Below, in pieces: positions 1-10,585 of a stretch of DNA of 64,000 bases. The DNA comes from Mesorhizobium sp. B2-1-1 (lineage in GTDB: Bacteria; Pseudomonadota; Alphaproteobacteria; Rhizobiales; Rhizobiaceae): positions 5,277,501-5,341,500 of the forward strand of contig NZ_CP083954.1 of assembly GCF_006442975.2 (NCBI RefSeq), written 5' to 3'. The notes under the pieces are model-generated. The model did no database searches and had not been told where the DNA came from. It was given only the letters and a program-made list of their open reading frames with translations. Position numbers and translations under genes: made by a program. Each line of letters starts with the position of its first letter. Within the stretch, counting starts at the first letter, position 1.

Positions 1-1007
1 TTGGCCTTGCGGTGCTGGCCATTTTCGGTCTGGCCGGCGGCGCCCATGCGGCGGATCGCAACCTCGTGATGTATTGCGGCGTCGACGAAGCCTGGTGCCG
101 GGCCATGGCCACGACCTACCAGAAGGAAACCGGCGTCAGCGTCGACATGACCCGCATGAGCGCCGGCGAGATCTATGCGCGCCTGCGGGCCGAGAAGGAC
201 AATCCGCAAGCCGACATCTGGTGGGGCGGCACCGGCGACCCGCATCTTCAGGCGGCGGAAGAAGGTCTCACCCAGGAATACAAGTCGCCGCAGCTGGCGA
301 ACCTGCGCGACTGGGCTTTGAGGCAGGCTGAACGCGCCAAGAACCGCACCGTCGGCATCTATCTCGGCGCGCTTGGCTACGGCTACAACGAGGAAGACCT
401 GAAACAGCGCGGCCTGACGGCGCCGGCCTGCTGGGCGGATCTGGTCGAGCCCGATTTCCAGGGCGAGATCGAGATGGCCGACCCCAATTCCTCGGGTACC
501 GCCTGGACGATGCTGGCGACAATCGTGCAACTGATGGGCGAGGACAAGGCTTTCGACTATCTCAAGCAGCTCAACAAGAACATCGCCGAATACACCAAGG
601 CGGGCGCCGCACCCGCGCTCGCCGTGGGCAAGGGCGAGACGCTGGTCGGCATTTCCTTCCAGCACGACGTCATCAACGCCGCCAAGCAGAACCCGGCCGT
701 CAAGGTGGTCTCGCCCTGTGAAGGCACCGGTTTCGAGATCGGGTCGATGAGCATTGTTGCCGGGGCCAAGCACATCGACGAGGCGCGGAAATTCTACGAC
801 TGGGCGCTGACGCCAGACGCGCAGAAACTGGCGGCTCCGAACGGCAGCTACCAGATCCCGTCGAACACCGGCACCCCGGTGCCCCCCGAGGCGCCGGACC
901 TCAGCAAGATCAAGCTGATCGACTACGACTTCGCCAAATACGGATCGTCAGCGGAGCGCAAGCGGCTGTTGAAGAAGTTCACCGATGAGGTCCGCAACGG
1001 CGGCTGA
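1..1007 (+). CDS. ABC importer periplasmic binding protein (Fe3+/AfuA type), 5' end cut by window
   Basis: Periplasmic receptor of an ABC importer in the ferric-iron-binding branch of type-2 periplasmic binding proteins. The frame is open from the window edge. The first visible residues are the hydrophobic end of a signal peptide finishing near Ala-His-Ala-Ala-Asp, so only a short N-terminal piece is missing. The mature part begins with a Cys pair (YCGVDEAWC), followed by the family-like ADIWWGGTGDP and a conserved SYQIPSN stretch near the C-terminus. A fused permease and an ATPase follow at once, giving an AfuABC/FbpABC-like set. Members of this family carry Fe3+ or hexose phosphates (AfuA); the sequence alone does not decide between them. 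Confidence 0.85.
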   Translation, partial: GLAVLAIFGLAGGAHAADRNLVMYCGVDEAWCRAMATTYQKETGVSVDMTRMSAGEIYARLRAEKDNPQADIWWGGTGDPHLQAAEEGLTQEYKSPQLANLRDWALRQAERAKNRTVGIYLGALGYGYNEEDLKQRGLTAPACWADLVEPDFQGEIEMADPNSSGTAWTMLATIVQLMGEDKAFDYLKQLNKNIAEYTKAGAAPALAVGKGETLVGISFQHDVINAAKQNPAVKVVSPCEGTGFEIGSMSIVAGAKHIDEARKFYDWALTPDAQKLAAPNGSYQIPSNTGTPVPPEAPDLSKIKLIDYDFAKYGSSAERKRLLKKFTDEVRNGG

Positions 1008-1085
1008 TCTGGTCCGTACGGCCGATCCGCCGGCTGCCTGCGGGGCAGCCGGCGCAACCCCGACCATACCGAAGGAAGATGTCGA

Positions 1086-3296
1086 ATGGCACGGGCTTCG
1101 CCCTATCCCATGGCCAATGACCTCCCGGGGCGCAGTGCCGCCGGATGGCTGGCGCTGGCATGGGCGAGCTTCATTGTGCTGCCATGGTACAAAGTCGAAG
1201 GCGGCTTGCTTTCCTTTGACTGGCTGGCGCGTCCGGCGGAGGCGGCACCAGCCATCCTGCTGTCGCTGAACGGTCGGCTGTGGCTGCTTCCCTTAATCCT
1301 GCCACTTCTCCTGGCAAGCTGGCTCGTCGCGCGCCGGAACCTCCCCGGCCTGGCGGTGGCGGGCGCAGCCGGCCTCGCCTGGCTGGTGATCGAGGGTTTT
1401 TCCATCATCCATTCGGGTTGGGGATTTGCCTGGCTCGGGCATCTCGCCAGTACGCCGGGACCGGTGCAGCCGGGGCTCGGCTGGGGTGCGGTGCTGTACG
1501 CGCTGGCGATGCTGATGTTCATCGCCGAGGCGCTGGCCGCGCGTGGCTGGTGCAAGGGCGACCGTTTTGTCGTCGGCTCGCTGCTGATCGTGATCGCTTC
1601 GCTGATCCTGTTCGTGGCTTATCCGCTGTTGTCGATCCTCGCTTCCGCCATCGAGGACAATGACGGCGATATCGTGCCGGCTCTGTTTGCCGAAAAGCTG
1701 TTCAGTGCCAACATCTGGAGCCTGCGCTGCCTCTATGGCGACGGTTCCTGCGGGGTGGCGTGGAATACGGTGGCGATCGCGGTGCTGGTCGGATTCTTCT
1801 GCACGGCGCTAGGCCTGGCGCTGGCGCTGATTGCGTTGCGCACCAGGCTGCCTGCCAAATGGCTGCTGCGCGGCCTCTCCATCTTGCCGATCATCACGCC
1901 GCCTTTCGTCATCGGCCTGGCGCTGATCCTGTTGTTCGGCCGGGCCGGCATCGTCACCAATCTTTTGTCAGAACATCTCGGTATTCCGCGCAGCCGCTGG
2001 ATCTACGGCATGGCCGGCATCACCATCGCGCAAGTGCTGGCCTTCACGCCGATCGCTTTCCTGGTCCTGGCCGGCGTGCTGCAGGGCGTCAGCCCGAGCA
2101 TGGAGGAGGCCTCGCAGACCTTGCGCGCCAGCCGTTGGCGCACTTTCAGCACAATCACCTGGCCGCTGATCCGCCCGGGGCTGGCCAGCGCCTTCCTGAT
2201 CTCGTTCATCGAGAGCATGGCCGACTTTGCCAACCCGCTGGTGCTGGGCGGCAACTTCAACGTGCTGTCGACGGACATCTTCTTTGCGGTGGTGGGCGCT
2301 GCGCATGATCAAGGCCGTGCGGCGGTGCTGGCGATCGTGCTTCTGGGATTCACGCTCGCCGCTTTCGTCATCCAGCGCCGCTGGATCGGCAGCCGCAGCT
2401 ACGTCACCGTCGCGGGCAAGGGCGATGGCGGTGTGCCGGCCACGCTGCCCAAGGGCTTGCGCATCGGCTGCTACGCCGCCGTCGTTCCCTGGTTGCTTCT
2501 GACCGTCGTGGTCTATGGCATCATCCTGGGCGGCGGCTTCGTGCAATCGATCGGCCGCGACAACACGCCGACGCTCGAATATTTCCTCACCGCTTTCTCC
2601 GTCGAGAAAGGCGTCAATGGCTGGTTCCTGAGCGGGTCGGCCTGGCCGTCGCTGCTGATGACCATCGGCCTTGCGCTGGTGGCAATGCCGTTCACCGCCG
2701 CGCTCGGCATCCTGACCGCCTACCTGCTCGACCGGCAGCATTTCGCCGGGCGCACGATGTTCGAATTCCTCGCCATGATGAGCTTTGCCATTCCCGGCAC
2801 CGTCGTCGGCGTCAGCTATATCCTCGCCTTCAACGTGCCGCCGGTGCAACTGACCGGCACCGGACTGATCATCGTCATCTCGTTCATCTTCCGCAACATG
2901 CCGGTGGCGATCCGCGCCGGCCTCGCCAATCTGGGGCAGATAGACAAGAGCCTGGACGAGGCATCGCTGACACTGGGCGCGCGTTCCTTCGCCACCTTGC
3001 GGCGGGTGATCCTGCCGATCCTGAAGCCGGCGATCGTGACCGCGATGATCTACAGTTTCGTGCGTGCGGTGACCGCCGTCAGCGCCGTCATCTTCCTGGC
3101 GACCGGCCGCTTCAATCTCGCCACCGTCTATATTGTCGGGCGAGCCGATGTCGGCGAATACGGGATCGCCATCGTCTATTCGGCGGTGCTGATCGTCGTC
3201 ATGATGATCATTCTGATCGGCATCCAGCTGCTGGTCGGGGAACGCCGGCTCGGCCGGCGCCGGGCCGAAGCGCAAGCCGTCGTGGCACCAATCTGA
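1086..3296 (+). CDS. ABC importer fused double permease (FbpB/AfuB type)
   Basis: Inner-membrane channel of the importer whose receptor ends at 1007. At 736 residues it is twice the usual permease length. Two permease halves are joined in one chain, each with its own ATPase-contacting EAA loop: EEASQTLRASRW about residue 340 and DEASLTLGARSF about residue 622. Hydrophobic segments occur throughout, including an extra N-terminal block before the first permease domain. The ATG at 1086 is preceded by GGAAG at 1074-1078 with normal spacing. The ATPase gene starts 13 bp after the stop. Fused permeases of this kind are usual for Fe3+/AfuB-type systems; the substrate is not known. Confidence 0.88.
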   Translation: MARASPYPMANDLPGRSAAGWLALAWASFIVLPWYKVEGGLLSFDWLARPAEAAPAILLSLNGRLWLLPLILPLLLASWLVARRNLPGLAVAGAAGLAWLVIEGFSIIHSGWGFAWLGHLASTPGPVQPGLGWGAVLYALAMLMFIAEALAARGWCKGDRFVVGSLLIVIASLILFVAYPLLSILASAIEDNDGDIVPALFAEKLFSANIWSLRCLYGDGSCGVAWNTVAIAVLVGFFCTALGLALALIALRTRLPAKWLLRGLSILPIITPPFVIGLALILLFGRAGIVTNLLSEHLGIPRSRWIYGMAGITIAQVLAFTPIAFLVLAGVLQGVSPSMEEASQTLRASRWRTFSTITWPLIRPGLASAFLISFIESMADFANPLVLGGNFNVLSTDIFFAVVGAAHDQGRAAVLAIVLLGFTLAAFVIQRRWIGSRSYVTVAGKGDGGVPATLPKGLRIGCYAAVVPWLLLTVVVYGIILGGGFVQSIGRDNTPTLEYFLTAFSVEKGVNGWFLSGSAWPSLLMTIGLALVAMPFTAALGILTAYLLDRQHFAGRTMFEFLAMMSFAIPGTVVGVSYILAFNVPPVQLTGTGLIIVISFIFRNMPVAIRAGLANLGQIDKSLDEASLTLGARSFATLRRVILPILKPAIVTAMIYSFVRAVTAVSAVIFLATGRFNLATVYIVGRADVGEYGIAIVYSAVLIVVMMIILIGIQLLVGERRLGRRRAEAQAVVAPI

Positions 3297-3309
3297 TCGG
3301 GAGATGCGT

Positions 3310-4419
3310 ATGGATCAAACGGCGAAGAACGCTGCCCCCGGCGTGGTCGACAGACCGGCAGTGCGCTTCGAGGGCGTCACCAAGAAATACGGCGCCGTCA
3401 CTGCCGTCGACAATGTCAGCTTCGACATCGCACCGGCCAGCCTGGTGACGCTGCTTGGACCCTCCGGCTGCGGCAAGACGACGACGCTCAGGCTGATTGC
3501 CGGGCTGGAGCACGCAAGCCACGGGCGCATCGTAATCGACGGCAAGGACGTCACCTTGCTGTCAGCCGCAGAGCGCGACGTCAGCATGGTCTTCCAGTCC
3601 TATGCGCTGTTCCCGCACATGAACGTCATGGAAAATGTCGGCTACGGCCTGCGGGCGACGGGGCTCGGCAAGGTTGAGGCCGCAGGGCGCGCCGCCGAGA
3701 AGCTGGCACAGGTCGGCCTGTCCGGCTACGAGAAGCGCCAGCCGAGCGAACTTTCGGGCGGCCAGCAGCAGCGCGTGGCCGTGGCGCGCGCCATCGTGCT
3801 GGAGCCGAAGGTGCTTTTGTTCGACGAGCCGCTGTCCAATCTCGATGCCAAGCTGCGCCGGCGCGTGCGCGATGAGATCCGCGGTCTTCAGCAGGACCTC
3901 GCGCTGACCGTGGTCTATGTGACGCATGACCAGGAGGAGGCGCTGGCCGTGTCCGATCGCATCATCGTCATGAACGCTGCCCGCGTCGCCCAGGACGGAA
4001 CCCCGCGCGACCTCTACAACGAACCCAGGAACTCTTTCATCGCCGATTTCATGGGCGACGCCAACCTGCTCGATGTCGAGGTTCTCGCCAGCAATGGGAC
4101 GAATGCCGAGGTAAAGGTCGGGCCGCTGCGGCTCGACATGCGGCATCGCGGCATCGCGGCGGGGCCGGCGGTGCTGGCCGTCCGGCCGAATGCCGTGCGC
4201 CTCGTCGCCGGCCAGCCGGCAGCCGGCGGGATGAGAGGGCGCGTGGTCAAGAGTTCTTATCTCGGCGACCACATGGAATACCGCGTCGCGATAAACGATC
4301 CGGCGGTCGAGCTGTTTGCGACGTCGCCGGTCGTCACACCCGCCCTGCCGGAAGGCAGCGTCGTCGCGGTCGATTTCGATCCGGCAAAGATCGTGCTGAT
4401 AGCGCGCGACAAGTCCTAG
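3310..4419 (+). CDS. ABC importer ATPase (FbpC/PotA type)
   Basis: Cytoplasmic ATPase powering the importer encoded just upstream. Walker A (GPSGCGKTT) lies near residue 50, the signature [10 protein letters not shown] near 148 and Walker B (VLLFDEP) near 168. After about residue 240 comes a TOBE-like regulatory C-terminal domain typical of the Fbp/Pot/Mal ATPases. Two in-frame ATGs exist, at 3304 and 3310. GGGAG at 3299-3303 touches the first but is correctly spaced for the second, so 3310 was chosen. It is the last gene of the three-gene operon. Confidence 0.88.
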   Translation: MDQTAKNAAPGVVDRPAVRFEGVTKKYGAVTAVDNVSFDIAPASLVTLLGPSGCGKTTTLRLIAGLEHASHGRIVIDGKDVTLLSAAERDVSMVFQSYALFPHMNVMENVGYGLRATGLGKVEAAGRAAEKLAQVGLSGYEKRQPSELSGGQQQRVAVARAIVLEPKVLLFDEPLSNLDAKLRRRVRDEIRGLQQDLALTVVYVTHDQEEALAVSDRIIVMNAARVAQDGTPRDLYNEPRNSFIADFMGDANLLDVEVLASNGTNAEVKVGPLRLDMRHRGIAAGPAVLAVRPNAVRLVAGQPAAGGMRGRVVKSSYLGDHMEYRVAINDPAVELFATSPVVTPALPEGSVVAVDFDPAKIVLIARDKS

Positions 4420-4657
4420 CCAGCAGCGGACACCGCTACCGGTGCGCCTGATACGAAAATAGTGGTTCTCGACGTTCCATGTCGATGTTACGAATCTCTG
4501 TGCATTCCGAATGTGCGCTTGTGACCATGTGTCCGGGCACTTTGGAACTGTGGCGAGCACAGGACGTATTCTTCACGCGGGACCAGACGGTACACTCGAA
4601 GCCGTCACAGGGCCGCAATGGGCGTTTTCGACAGTGGCCACAAGGGAGGAAATACCA

Positions 4658-5866
4658 GTGAAAGCATCCTATCTCATCTCAGCCGCGCTGCTTGTGGGTA
4701 CCGCGATGCCAGCGGCGGCAGCCGAAATTTCCGACGGCAAGGTCAAGATCGGCATCCTCAACGACCAGTCGGGTGTCTATGCCGATTTCGGCGGCAAATG
4801 GTCCGTCGAGGCGGCCAAGATGGCTGTCGAGGATTTCGGCGGCAAGGTCCAGAATGCGCCTATCGAGGTCATCAGCGCCGACCACCAGAACAAGCCGGAC
4901 ATCGCCTCCAACATAGCGCGCCAGTGGTACGACACCGAGCAGGTCGATGCCATAATGGAACTGACCACCTCCTCGGTGGCGCTCGCCGTGCAGGGACTTT
5001 CCAAGGAAAAGAAGAAGATCGACATCGTCACCGGCGCGGCTGCGACCGACCTGACCGGTAAGCAGTGCTCGCCCTATGGTTTCCATTGGGCCTACGACAC
5101 CCATTCCCAGGCCGTCGGCACAGGCGGTGCCCTGGTGCAGCAAGGCGGCGACAGCTGGTATTTCATCACCGTCGACTACGCCTTCGGCTATTCGCTCGAG
5201 GAGCAGACCGCCAAGCTCGTCAAGGATCGCGGCGGCAAGGTGCTTGGTGAAGTGCGCTATCCGCTCGGCTCGACCGACTACTCATCCTTCCTGCTGCAGG
5301 CGCAATCCTCCGGCGCCAAAATCGTTGGCCTTGCCAATGCCGGTCTCGACACTTCCAACTCGATCAAGCAGGCGGCCGAATTCGGCATCGTCGCTGGCGG
5401 CCAGCGGCTCGCGGCACTTCTGTTCACGCTGGCCGAAGTGCATGGCCTTGGCTTGCAGGCGGCCCAGGGCGTCGTGCTGACCGAAGGCTTTTACTGGGAT
5501 CGCGACGACAAGAGCCGCGAGTTCGCCAACCGCTTCTTCAAACGCACCGGCAGGATGCCGAACATGATCCAGGCCGGGACGTATTCGGCGGTGTCGCAGT
5601 ATCTCAAGGCCATCGACAAGGCCGGCACCGACGAAACCGAAGCGGTGGCCAAGGAAATGCATTCGATGCCGGTCAATGACGTCTTTACCGCCAACGGCAA
5701 GGTGCAGGCCGACGGCTCCATGGTGCACGACATGTACCTCTATCAGGTCAAGAAGCCCGAGGAGAGCAAGAAGGATTGGGACTACTACACCTATCTTGCA
5801 ACCATTCCGGGCGACCAGGCCTTCATGAAGGCCACGGATAGCGGCTGCCCGCTCGTCAGCAAGTGA
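4658..5866 (+). CDS. Branched-chain amino acid/amide-type ABC binding protein
   Basis: Periplasmic receptor of the HAAT (Liv/Urt/Fmd) family, 402 residues, with a clear Sec signal peptide ending near AAAAE. The mature start KVKIGILNDQSGVYADFGG is the classical type-1 periplasmic binding fold opening. The GTG at 4658 was chosen because AAGGGAGGA lies just upstream and the signal peptide begins there; upstream in-frame ATGs would place about 49 unlikely residues before it. It heads a complete five-gene Liv-type operon and overlaps the next gene by 4 bp (GTGA). The ligand cannot be told from sequence; short-chain amides, urea and branched-chain amino acids are all known for the family. Confidence 0.88.
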   Translation: MKASYLISAALLVGTAMPAAAAEISDGKVKIGILNDQSGVYADFGGKWSVEAAKMAVEDFGGKVQNAPIEVISADHQNKPDIASNIARQWYDTEQVDAIMELTTSSVALAVQGLSKEKKKIDIVTGAAATDLTGKQCSPYGFHWAYDTHSQAVGTGGALVQQGGDSWYFITVDYAFGYSLEEQTAKLVKDRGGKVLGEVRYPLGSTDYSSFLLQAQSSGAKIVGLANAGLDTSNSIKQAAEFGIVAGGQRLAALLFTLAEVHGLGLQAAQGVVLTEGFYWDRDDKSREFANRFFKRTGRMPNMIQAGTYSAVSQYLKAIDKAGTDETEAVAKEMHSMPVNDVFTANGKVQADGSMVHDMYLYQVKKPEESKKDWDYYTYLATIPGDQAFMKATDSGCPLVSK

Positions 5867-6655
5867 CGACGGCAACCGCCGCGGCCGTCAGGCCTGACGG
5901 CGATGGAGCCGTGCCGCGGGTGGTGCTTTCCGCCCGCGGCCTCAGGCGCGACTTCGCCGGGTTCGTTGCGGTGAAGGATGTCGATCTCGACGTTCATCAC
6001 GGCAGGATTCACGCCTTGATCGGACCCAACGGCGCCGGCAAGACCACGATCTTCAATCTTTTGACCAAGTTCCTGCAGCCGACCAGCGGCACGATTGAAC
6101 TGCTCGGCACCGACATAACCCGGACACCGCCGGCCAAGGTGGCGCGGATGGGCCTCGTGCGCTCGTTCCAGATATCGGCGATCTTTCCGCATCTGAGCGT
6201 GCTCGACAATGTGCGCGTCGCGCTGCAGCGGCCAGGCGGGCTGGGTTTCCAGTTCTGGCGCCCGCTTTCGGCGCTCGACCAACTGACGCCGCGGGCGCGC
6301 GAGCTTCTCGGCACGGTCGGCCTCGACGACGCGGCGCACCGGCTCGCCGGCGATCTCTCCTATGGCCGCAAGCGCGTGCTCGAGATCGCCACCACGCTGG
6401 CGCTCGATCCAAAGGTGCTGCTGCTCGACGAGCCGATGGCCGGCATGGGGCACGAGGATGTCAGCATGATCTCCGGGATCATCCGCGCCTTGGCCCGCGA
6501 TCGGGCCGTGCTCATGGTGGAGCACAATCTGACCGTCGTTGCCGATCTTTGCGACTGGATCACCGTGATGCAGCGCGGCAAGGTGCTCGCCGCGGGCGAC
6601 TATCCGACGGTCAGCCAGGATGAACGCGTCCGGATAGCCTATATGGGAACCGAGC

Positions 6656-6663
<8 letters not shown>
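5863..6663 (+). CDS. Liv-type ABC ATPase (LivG-like)
   Basis: First of the paired ATPases of the Liv-type importer. Walker A (GPNGAGKTT) is near residue 55, the signature is the LivG-typical LSYGRKR near 165 and Walker B (VLLLDEP) is near 185. The GTG start at 5863 overlaps the stop of the binding-protein gene, implying translational coupling. About 22 residues precede the nucleotide-binding core, slightly longer than usual. Its stop overlaps the LivF-like gene by 8 bp. Confidence 0.9.
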
Positions 6664-7360
<697 letters not shown>

Positions 7361-7367
7361 TCGCGCC

Positions 7368-8255
7368 ATGACGATGATCTTCGGCATCCCCATCCAGGCC
7401 TTTCTCGGGCAGTTGCTGGTCGGGCTGATCAACGGTTCCTTCTATGCGATGCTGAGCCTTGGCCTCGCCGTCATCTTCGGCCTGCTGCGCATCATCAATT
7501 TCGCCCACGGCGCGCTCTACATGCTGGGCGCCTTCATCGGTTATCTGCTGCTTGTCCATCTCGGCATCGGCTATTGGCCGGCGCTGATCCTGGTGCCGCT
7601 CGCCGTCGGGCTGTTCGGCATTGCGGTCGAGCGTGCAGCGCTCTCGCGGCTCTACCAGCTCGACCCTCTCTACGGCCTGCTCTTCACTTTCGGCCTGGCC
7701 TTGGTCATCGAGGGCGTCTTCCGTTATTATTACGGCGTCTCGGGAAATCCCTATGCGGTGCCGGCGCTACTTGCGGGCGGCACCAATCTCGGCTTCATGT
7801 TCCTGCCCAACTATCGCGGCTGGGTGGTGCTGGCATCGCTTCTCGTCTGCCTGGGCACATGGCTTTTGATCGAGAAGACCAGGCTTGGCTCCTATCTGCG
7901 CGCCGCGACCGAAAATCCAGAACTGGTCCAGGCTTTCGGCGTCAACGTGCCACTGCTTTTGACACTCACCTATGGACTGGGTGCGGCACTTGCCGGTCTT
8001 GCCGGGATCCTGGCGGCTCCCGTCTACCAGGTCAGTCCGCTGATGGGGTCGGATCTGATCATCGTCGTCTTCGCCGTCGTCGTGGTCGGCGGCATGGGCT
8101 CGATCCTGGGTGCCATCGTCACCGGCTACATGCTCGGCCTCGCCGAGGGCCTAACCAAGGTGTTCTATCCCGAGGCGTCGAACCTTGTCGTCTTCGTCAT
8201 CATGGCGATCGTGCTTCTACTGCGGCCGGCCGGCCTGTTCGGAAGGGACGCCTGA
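7368..8255 (+). CDS. Liv-type ABC permease (LivH-like)
   Basis: Inner-membrane channel subunit, 295 residues, strongly hydrophobic. It has the LivH opening (LLVGLINGSFYAMLSLGLAV), INFAHGALYMLGAF near residue 44 and the late VVVVGGMGSILGAIVTGY motif. It pairs with the LivM-like permease that starts one base after its stop. Gene order receptor-ATPase-ATPase-permease-permease is a common rhizobial variant of the Liv operon. Confidence 0.9.
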   Translation: MTMIFGIPIQAFLGQLLVGLINGSFYAMLSLGLAVIFGLLRIINFAHGALYMLGAFIGYLLLVHLGIGYWPALILVPLAVGLFGIAVERAALSRLYQLDPLYGLLFTFGLALVIEGVFRYYYGVSGNPYAVPALLAGGTNLGFMFLPNYRGWVVLASLLVCLGTWLLIEKTRLGSYLRAATENPELVQAFGVNVPLLLTLTYGLGAALAGLAGILAAPVYQVSPLMGSDLIIVVFAVVVVGGMGSILGAIVTGYMLGLAEGLTKVFYPEASNLVVFVIMAIVLLLRPAGLFGRDA

Positions 8256-8256
8256 G

Positions 8257-9234
8257 ATGAGCGAGTTGACGCTTCACGAAAAGCGCGCCGCGGCCTCCGT
8301 GCGGCTGGAACGCGCGCTGGTGGCGCTGGCGGTATTGGCGCTCATCGCCGCGCCGTTCTTCGTCTACCCGTTCTTCCTTATGAAGATGCTGTGCTTTGCG
8401 CTGTTTGCCTGCGCCTTCAACCTGTTGCTCGGCTACACCGGCCTGTTGTCCTTCGGCCACGCGACCTTCTTCGGTGGCGCCGCCTATTTCTGCGCGCATG
8501 CCGTCAAGGTATGGGGCTGGCCGCCAGAGGCAGGCATTCTGCTGGGTACCGCCGGCGCGGCCCTGCTCGGGCTGGTCATGGGCTTCTTCGCTATCCGCCG
8601 GCAAGGCATCTATTTCGCCATGATCACGCTGGCGCTGGCGCAGATGTTCTTCTTCTTCTGCGTGCAGGCACCGTTCACGCAAGGCGAGGACGGCATCCAG
8701 GGCGTTCCGCGCGGCAACCTCTTCGGCATCATCGATTTGAACGCCACGGTCAACATGTACTATGTCGTGCTGGCCATCTTCCTGATCGGCGTCTTCGCCA
8801 TTTGGCGGATCATCAACTCGCCGTTCGGCATGATCCTGCGCTCGATCCGCGAGAACGAGAACCGCGCCATCTCGCTCGGCTATTCTGTCGCCAGGTATAA
8901 GCTCGCCGCTTTCGTCATGTCGGCCGCACTTGCGGGGCTTGCCGGTGCGGTCAAGGCAATCGTGTTCCAATTCGCGACGCTCACCGACGTGACATGGCAG
9001 ATGTCGGGCGAGGTGATCCTGATGTCGCTGCTTGGCGGCATCGGCACCATGGTCGGCCCGGTCGTCGGCGCCGGCTTCGTCGTCGGCCTTGAAAACACGC
9101 TCGCCACCTCAGGCTTTCCGGTGACCATCGCCACCGGCCTGATATTCATGGTCTGCGTGCTCGTCTTCCGGCGCGGCATCGTCGGCGAATTCCATGCGCG
9201 GTTGCCCAGGCCGGCGGACGGTGCAAGTGGTTGA
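8257..9234 (+). CDS. Liv-type ABC permease (LivM-like)
   Basis: Second channel subunit, 325 residues from the ATG at 8257. The frame is open further upstream, but the earlier ATG lies inside livH-like coding sequence. LivM features include GYTGLLSFGHATFFGGAAY near residue 58, RRQGIYFAMITLALAQ near 114 and LLGGIGTMVGPVVGAGF near 258. It ends the Liv-type operon; 230 bp of non-coding sequence follow. Confidence 0.9.
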   Translation: MSELTLHEKRAAASVRLERALVALAVLALIAAPFFVYPFFLMKMLCFALFACAFNLLLGYTGLLSFGHATFFGGAAYFCAHAVKVWGWPPEAGILLGTAGAALLGLVMGFFAIRRQGIYFAMITLALAQMFFFFCVQAPFTQGEDGIQGVPRGNLFGIIDLNATVNMYYVVLAIFLIGVFAIWRIINSPFGMILRSIRENENRAISLGYSVARYKLAAFVMSAALAGLAGAVKAIVFQFATLTDVTWQMSGEVILMSLLGGIGTMVGPVVGAGFVVGLENTLATSGFPVTIATGLIFMVCVLVFRRGIVGEFHARLPRPADGASG

Positions 9235-9349
9235 TATTCATCCCGTGGCCGATCTCCCTGCTGTCTCCAGCCATGTGGTGGGCAGTCCAGTGAGCAACCG
9301 GGAATGCAGCCTGGATGTTTATCGCAGCGCCTGCTTTACAGGCAGGTTT

Positions 9350-9361
9350 GGTAGCGCTACC
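9350..9361. promoter_or_regulatory. Perfect 12-bp palindrome, LacI-family-type operator
   Basis: GGTAGCGCTACC is its own reverse complement and has the central CG typical of LacI/GalR-family operators. It lies about 104 bp upstream of the start of a sugar ABC operon, where a repressor site for that operon would be expected. No LacI-family gene occurs in the window, so the regulator would be encoded elsewhere. The function is inferred. Confidence 0.5.
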
Positions 9362-9464
9362 GTCTCCGTATCGCGTGACCACATGAAGGTTGGAGGGCCG
9401 TCGCCGGGAGAGGTCAGCGGTTCCTTCGAAGAGACGTCGCGGGAATCGTTCGGGAGGAGGATCG

Positions 9465-10547
9465 ATGGCGTCTGTCGCGATTAGCGAGGTTCACAAATCA
9501 TTCGGGACCGTCGAGGTTCTGCACGGCGTCAGCGTGAACATCGACGATGGCGAATTCGTCACGCTGGTCGGGCCGTCGGGTTGCGGGAAATCAACCCTGC
9601 TCAGGATGATCGCGGGCCTGGAAAAGATTTCGCGGGGCGAGATTGCGATTGGCGAACGTGTCGTCAACAACGTTGCGCCGAAGGAACGCGACGTCGCTAT
9701 GGTCTTCCAGAACTATGCGCTCTACCCGCATATGACCGTCGCCGAGAACATGGCATTCTCGCTCATGCTCAAGGGCGTTTCGAAGGCTGAGAGCGGCGCC
9801 GGCGTTCAGCGCGCTGCGGAAATTCTGGGGCTGGTGCCGCTGTTGGCGCGCTATCCCCGCCAGCTTTCCGGCGGACAGCGCCAGCGGGTTGCCATGGGGC
9901 GGGCGATCGTGCGCGATCCGGCGGTTTTCCTGTTCGACGAACCGCTGTCCAATCTTGACGCCAAGCTCAGGGTGCAGATGCGCGCCGAGATCAAGGAACT
10001 GCACCAGCGCCTGAAAACCACGACGGTCTATGTTACCCACGACCAGATCGAAGCCATGACCATGGCGGACAAGATCGTGGTCATGCATGACGGCATCGTC
10101 GAGCAGATCGGGCCGCCGCTGGAACTCTACGACAGGCCGGACAATCTCTTCGTCGCCAGTTTCATCGGCTCGCCCGCCATGAATTTGCTGCGGGGCGAAA
10201 TCGCGACGAACGGGTCGCCGTCCTTTCGGGGCGCGGGCGGAATTTCCGTGCCGTTGGACGCAGCATCGTCCGTCAAAGGCGGCGAGCCGGTGGTGCTGGG
10301 CATACGGCCCGAGCATTTGCGGCTGTCCGATCAAGGCATTGCGGTCACCATCGCGGTGATCGAGCCGACCGGGTCGGAGGTACAGCTCATCGGCCGGACA
10401 GCCGGCGGTGAAGAGATCGTGGCCAACTTCCGGGAACGTCATTCCTTCACGCCGGGCGAAACCATCCGGCTCACCGCCGAACCCGGCCTCATTCATCTCT
10501 TCCACGGCGAAACCGGGCAGCGGCTTCAAACGCGCAGCAAGCTGTAG
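9465..10547 (+). CDS. Carbohydrate ABC importer ATPase (UgpC/MalK type)
   Basis: ATPase of a CUT1 sugar importer, 360 residues. Walker A (GPSGCGKST) is near residue 36, the signature [14 protein letters not shown] near 135 and Walker B (VFLFDEP) near 154. The CUT1-typical [19 protein letters not shown] follows, then a TOBE domain with GIRPEHLRL. The ATG at 9465 is used because GGGAGGAGG at 9452-9460 lies just upstream; the frame extends further upstream without a better start. It is the first gene of a four-gene operon, an unusual leading position for the ATPase. Confidence 0.9.
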   Translation: MASVAISEVHKSFGTVEVLHGVSVNIDDGEFVTLVGPSGCGKSTLLRMIAGLEKISRGEIAIGERVVNNVAPKERDVAMVFQNYALYPHMTVAENMAFSLMLKGVSKAESGAGVQRAAEILGLVPLLARYPRQLSGGQRQRVAMGRAIVRDPAVFLFDEPLSNLDAKLRVQMRAEIKELHQRLKTTTVYVTHDQIEAMTMADKIVVMHDGIVEQIGPPLELYDRPDNLFVASFIGSPAMNLLRGEIATNGSPSFRGAGGISVPLDAASSVKGGEPVVLGIRPEHLRLSDQGIAVTIAVIEPTGSEVQLIGRTAGGEEIVANFRERHSFTPGETIRLTAEPGLIHLFHGETGQRLQTRSKL

Positions 10548-10585
10548 AGACCAAAGGGCAAGAGAAACAAACAGGAGGAACGAGC

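Noticed and set aside
1968..3275. 435-codon open frame on the - strand
   Set aside because: Antisense to the fused permease; composition is charged and family-less, a result of the high GC third-position bias of the real gene.
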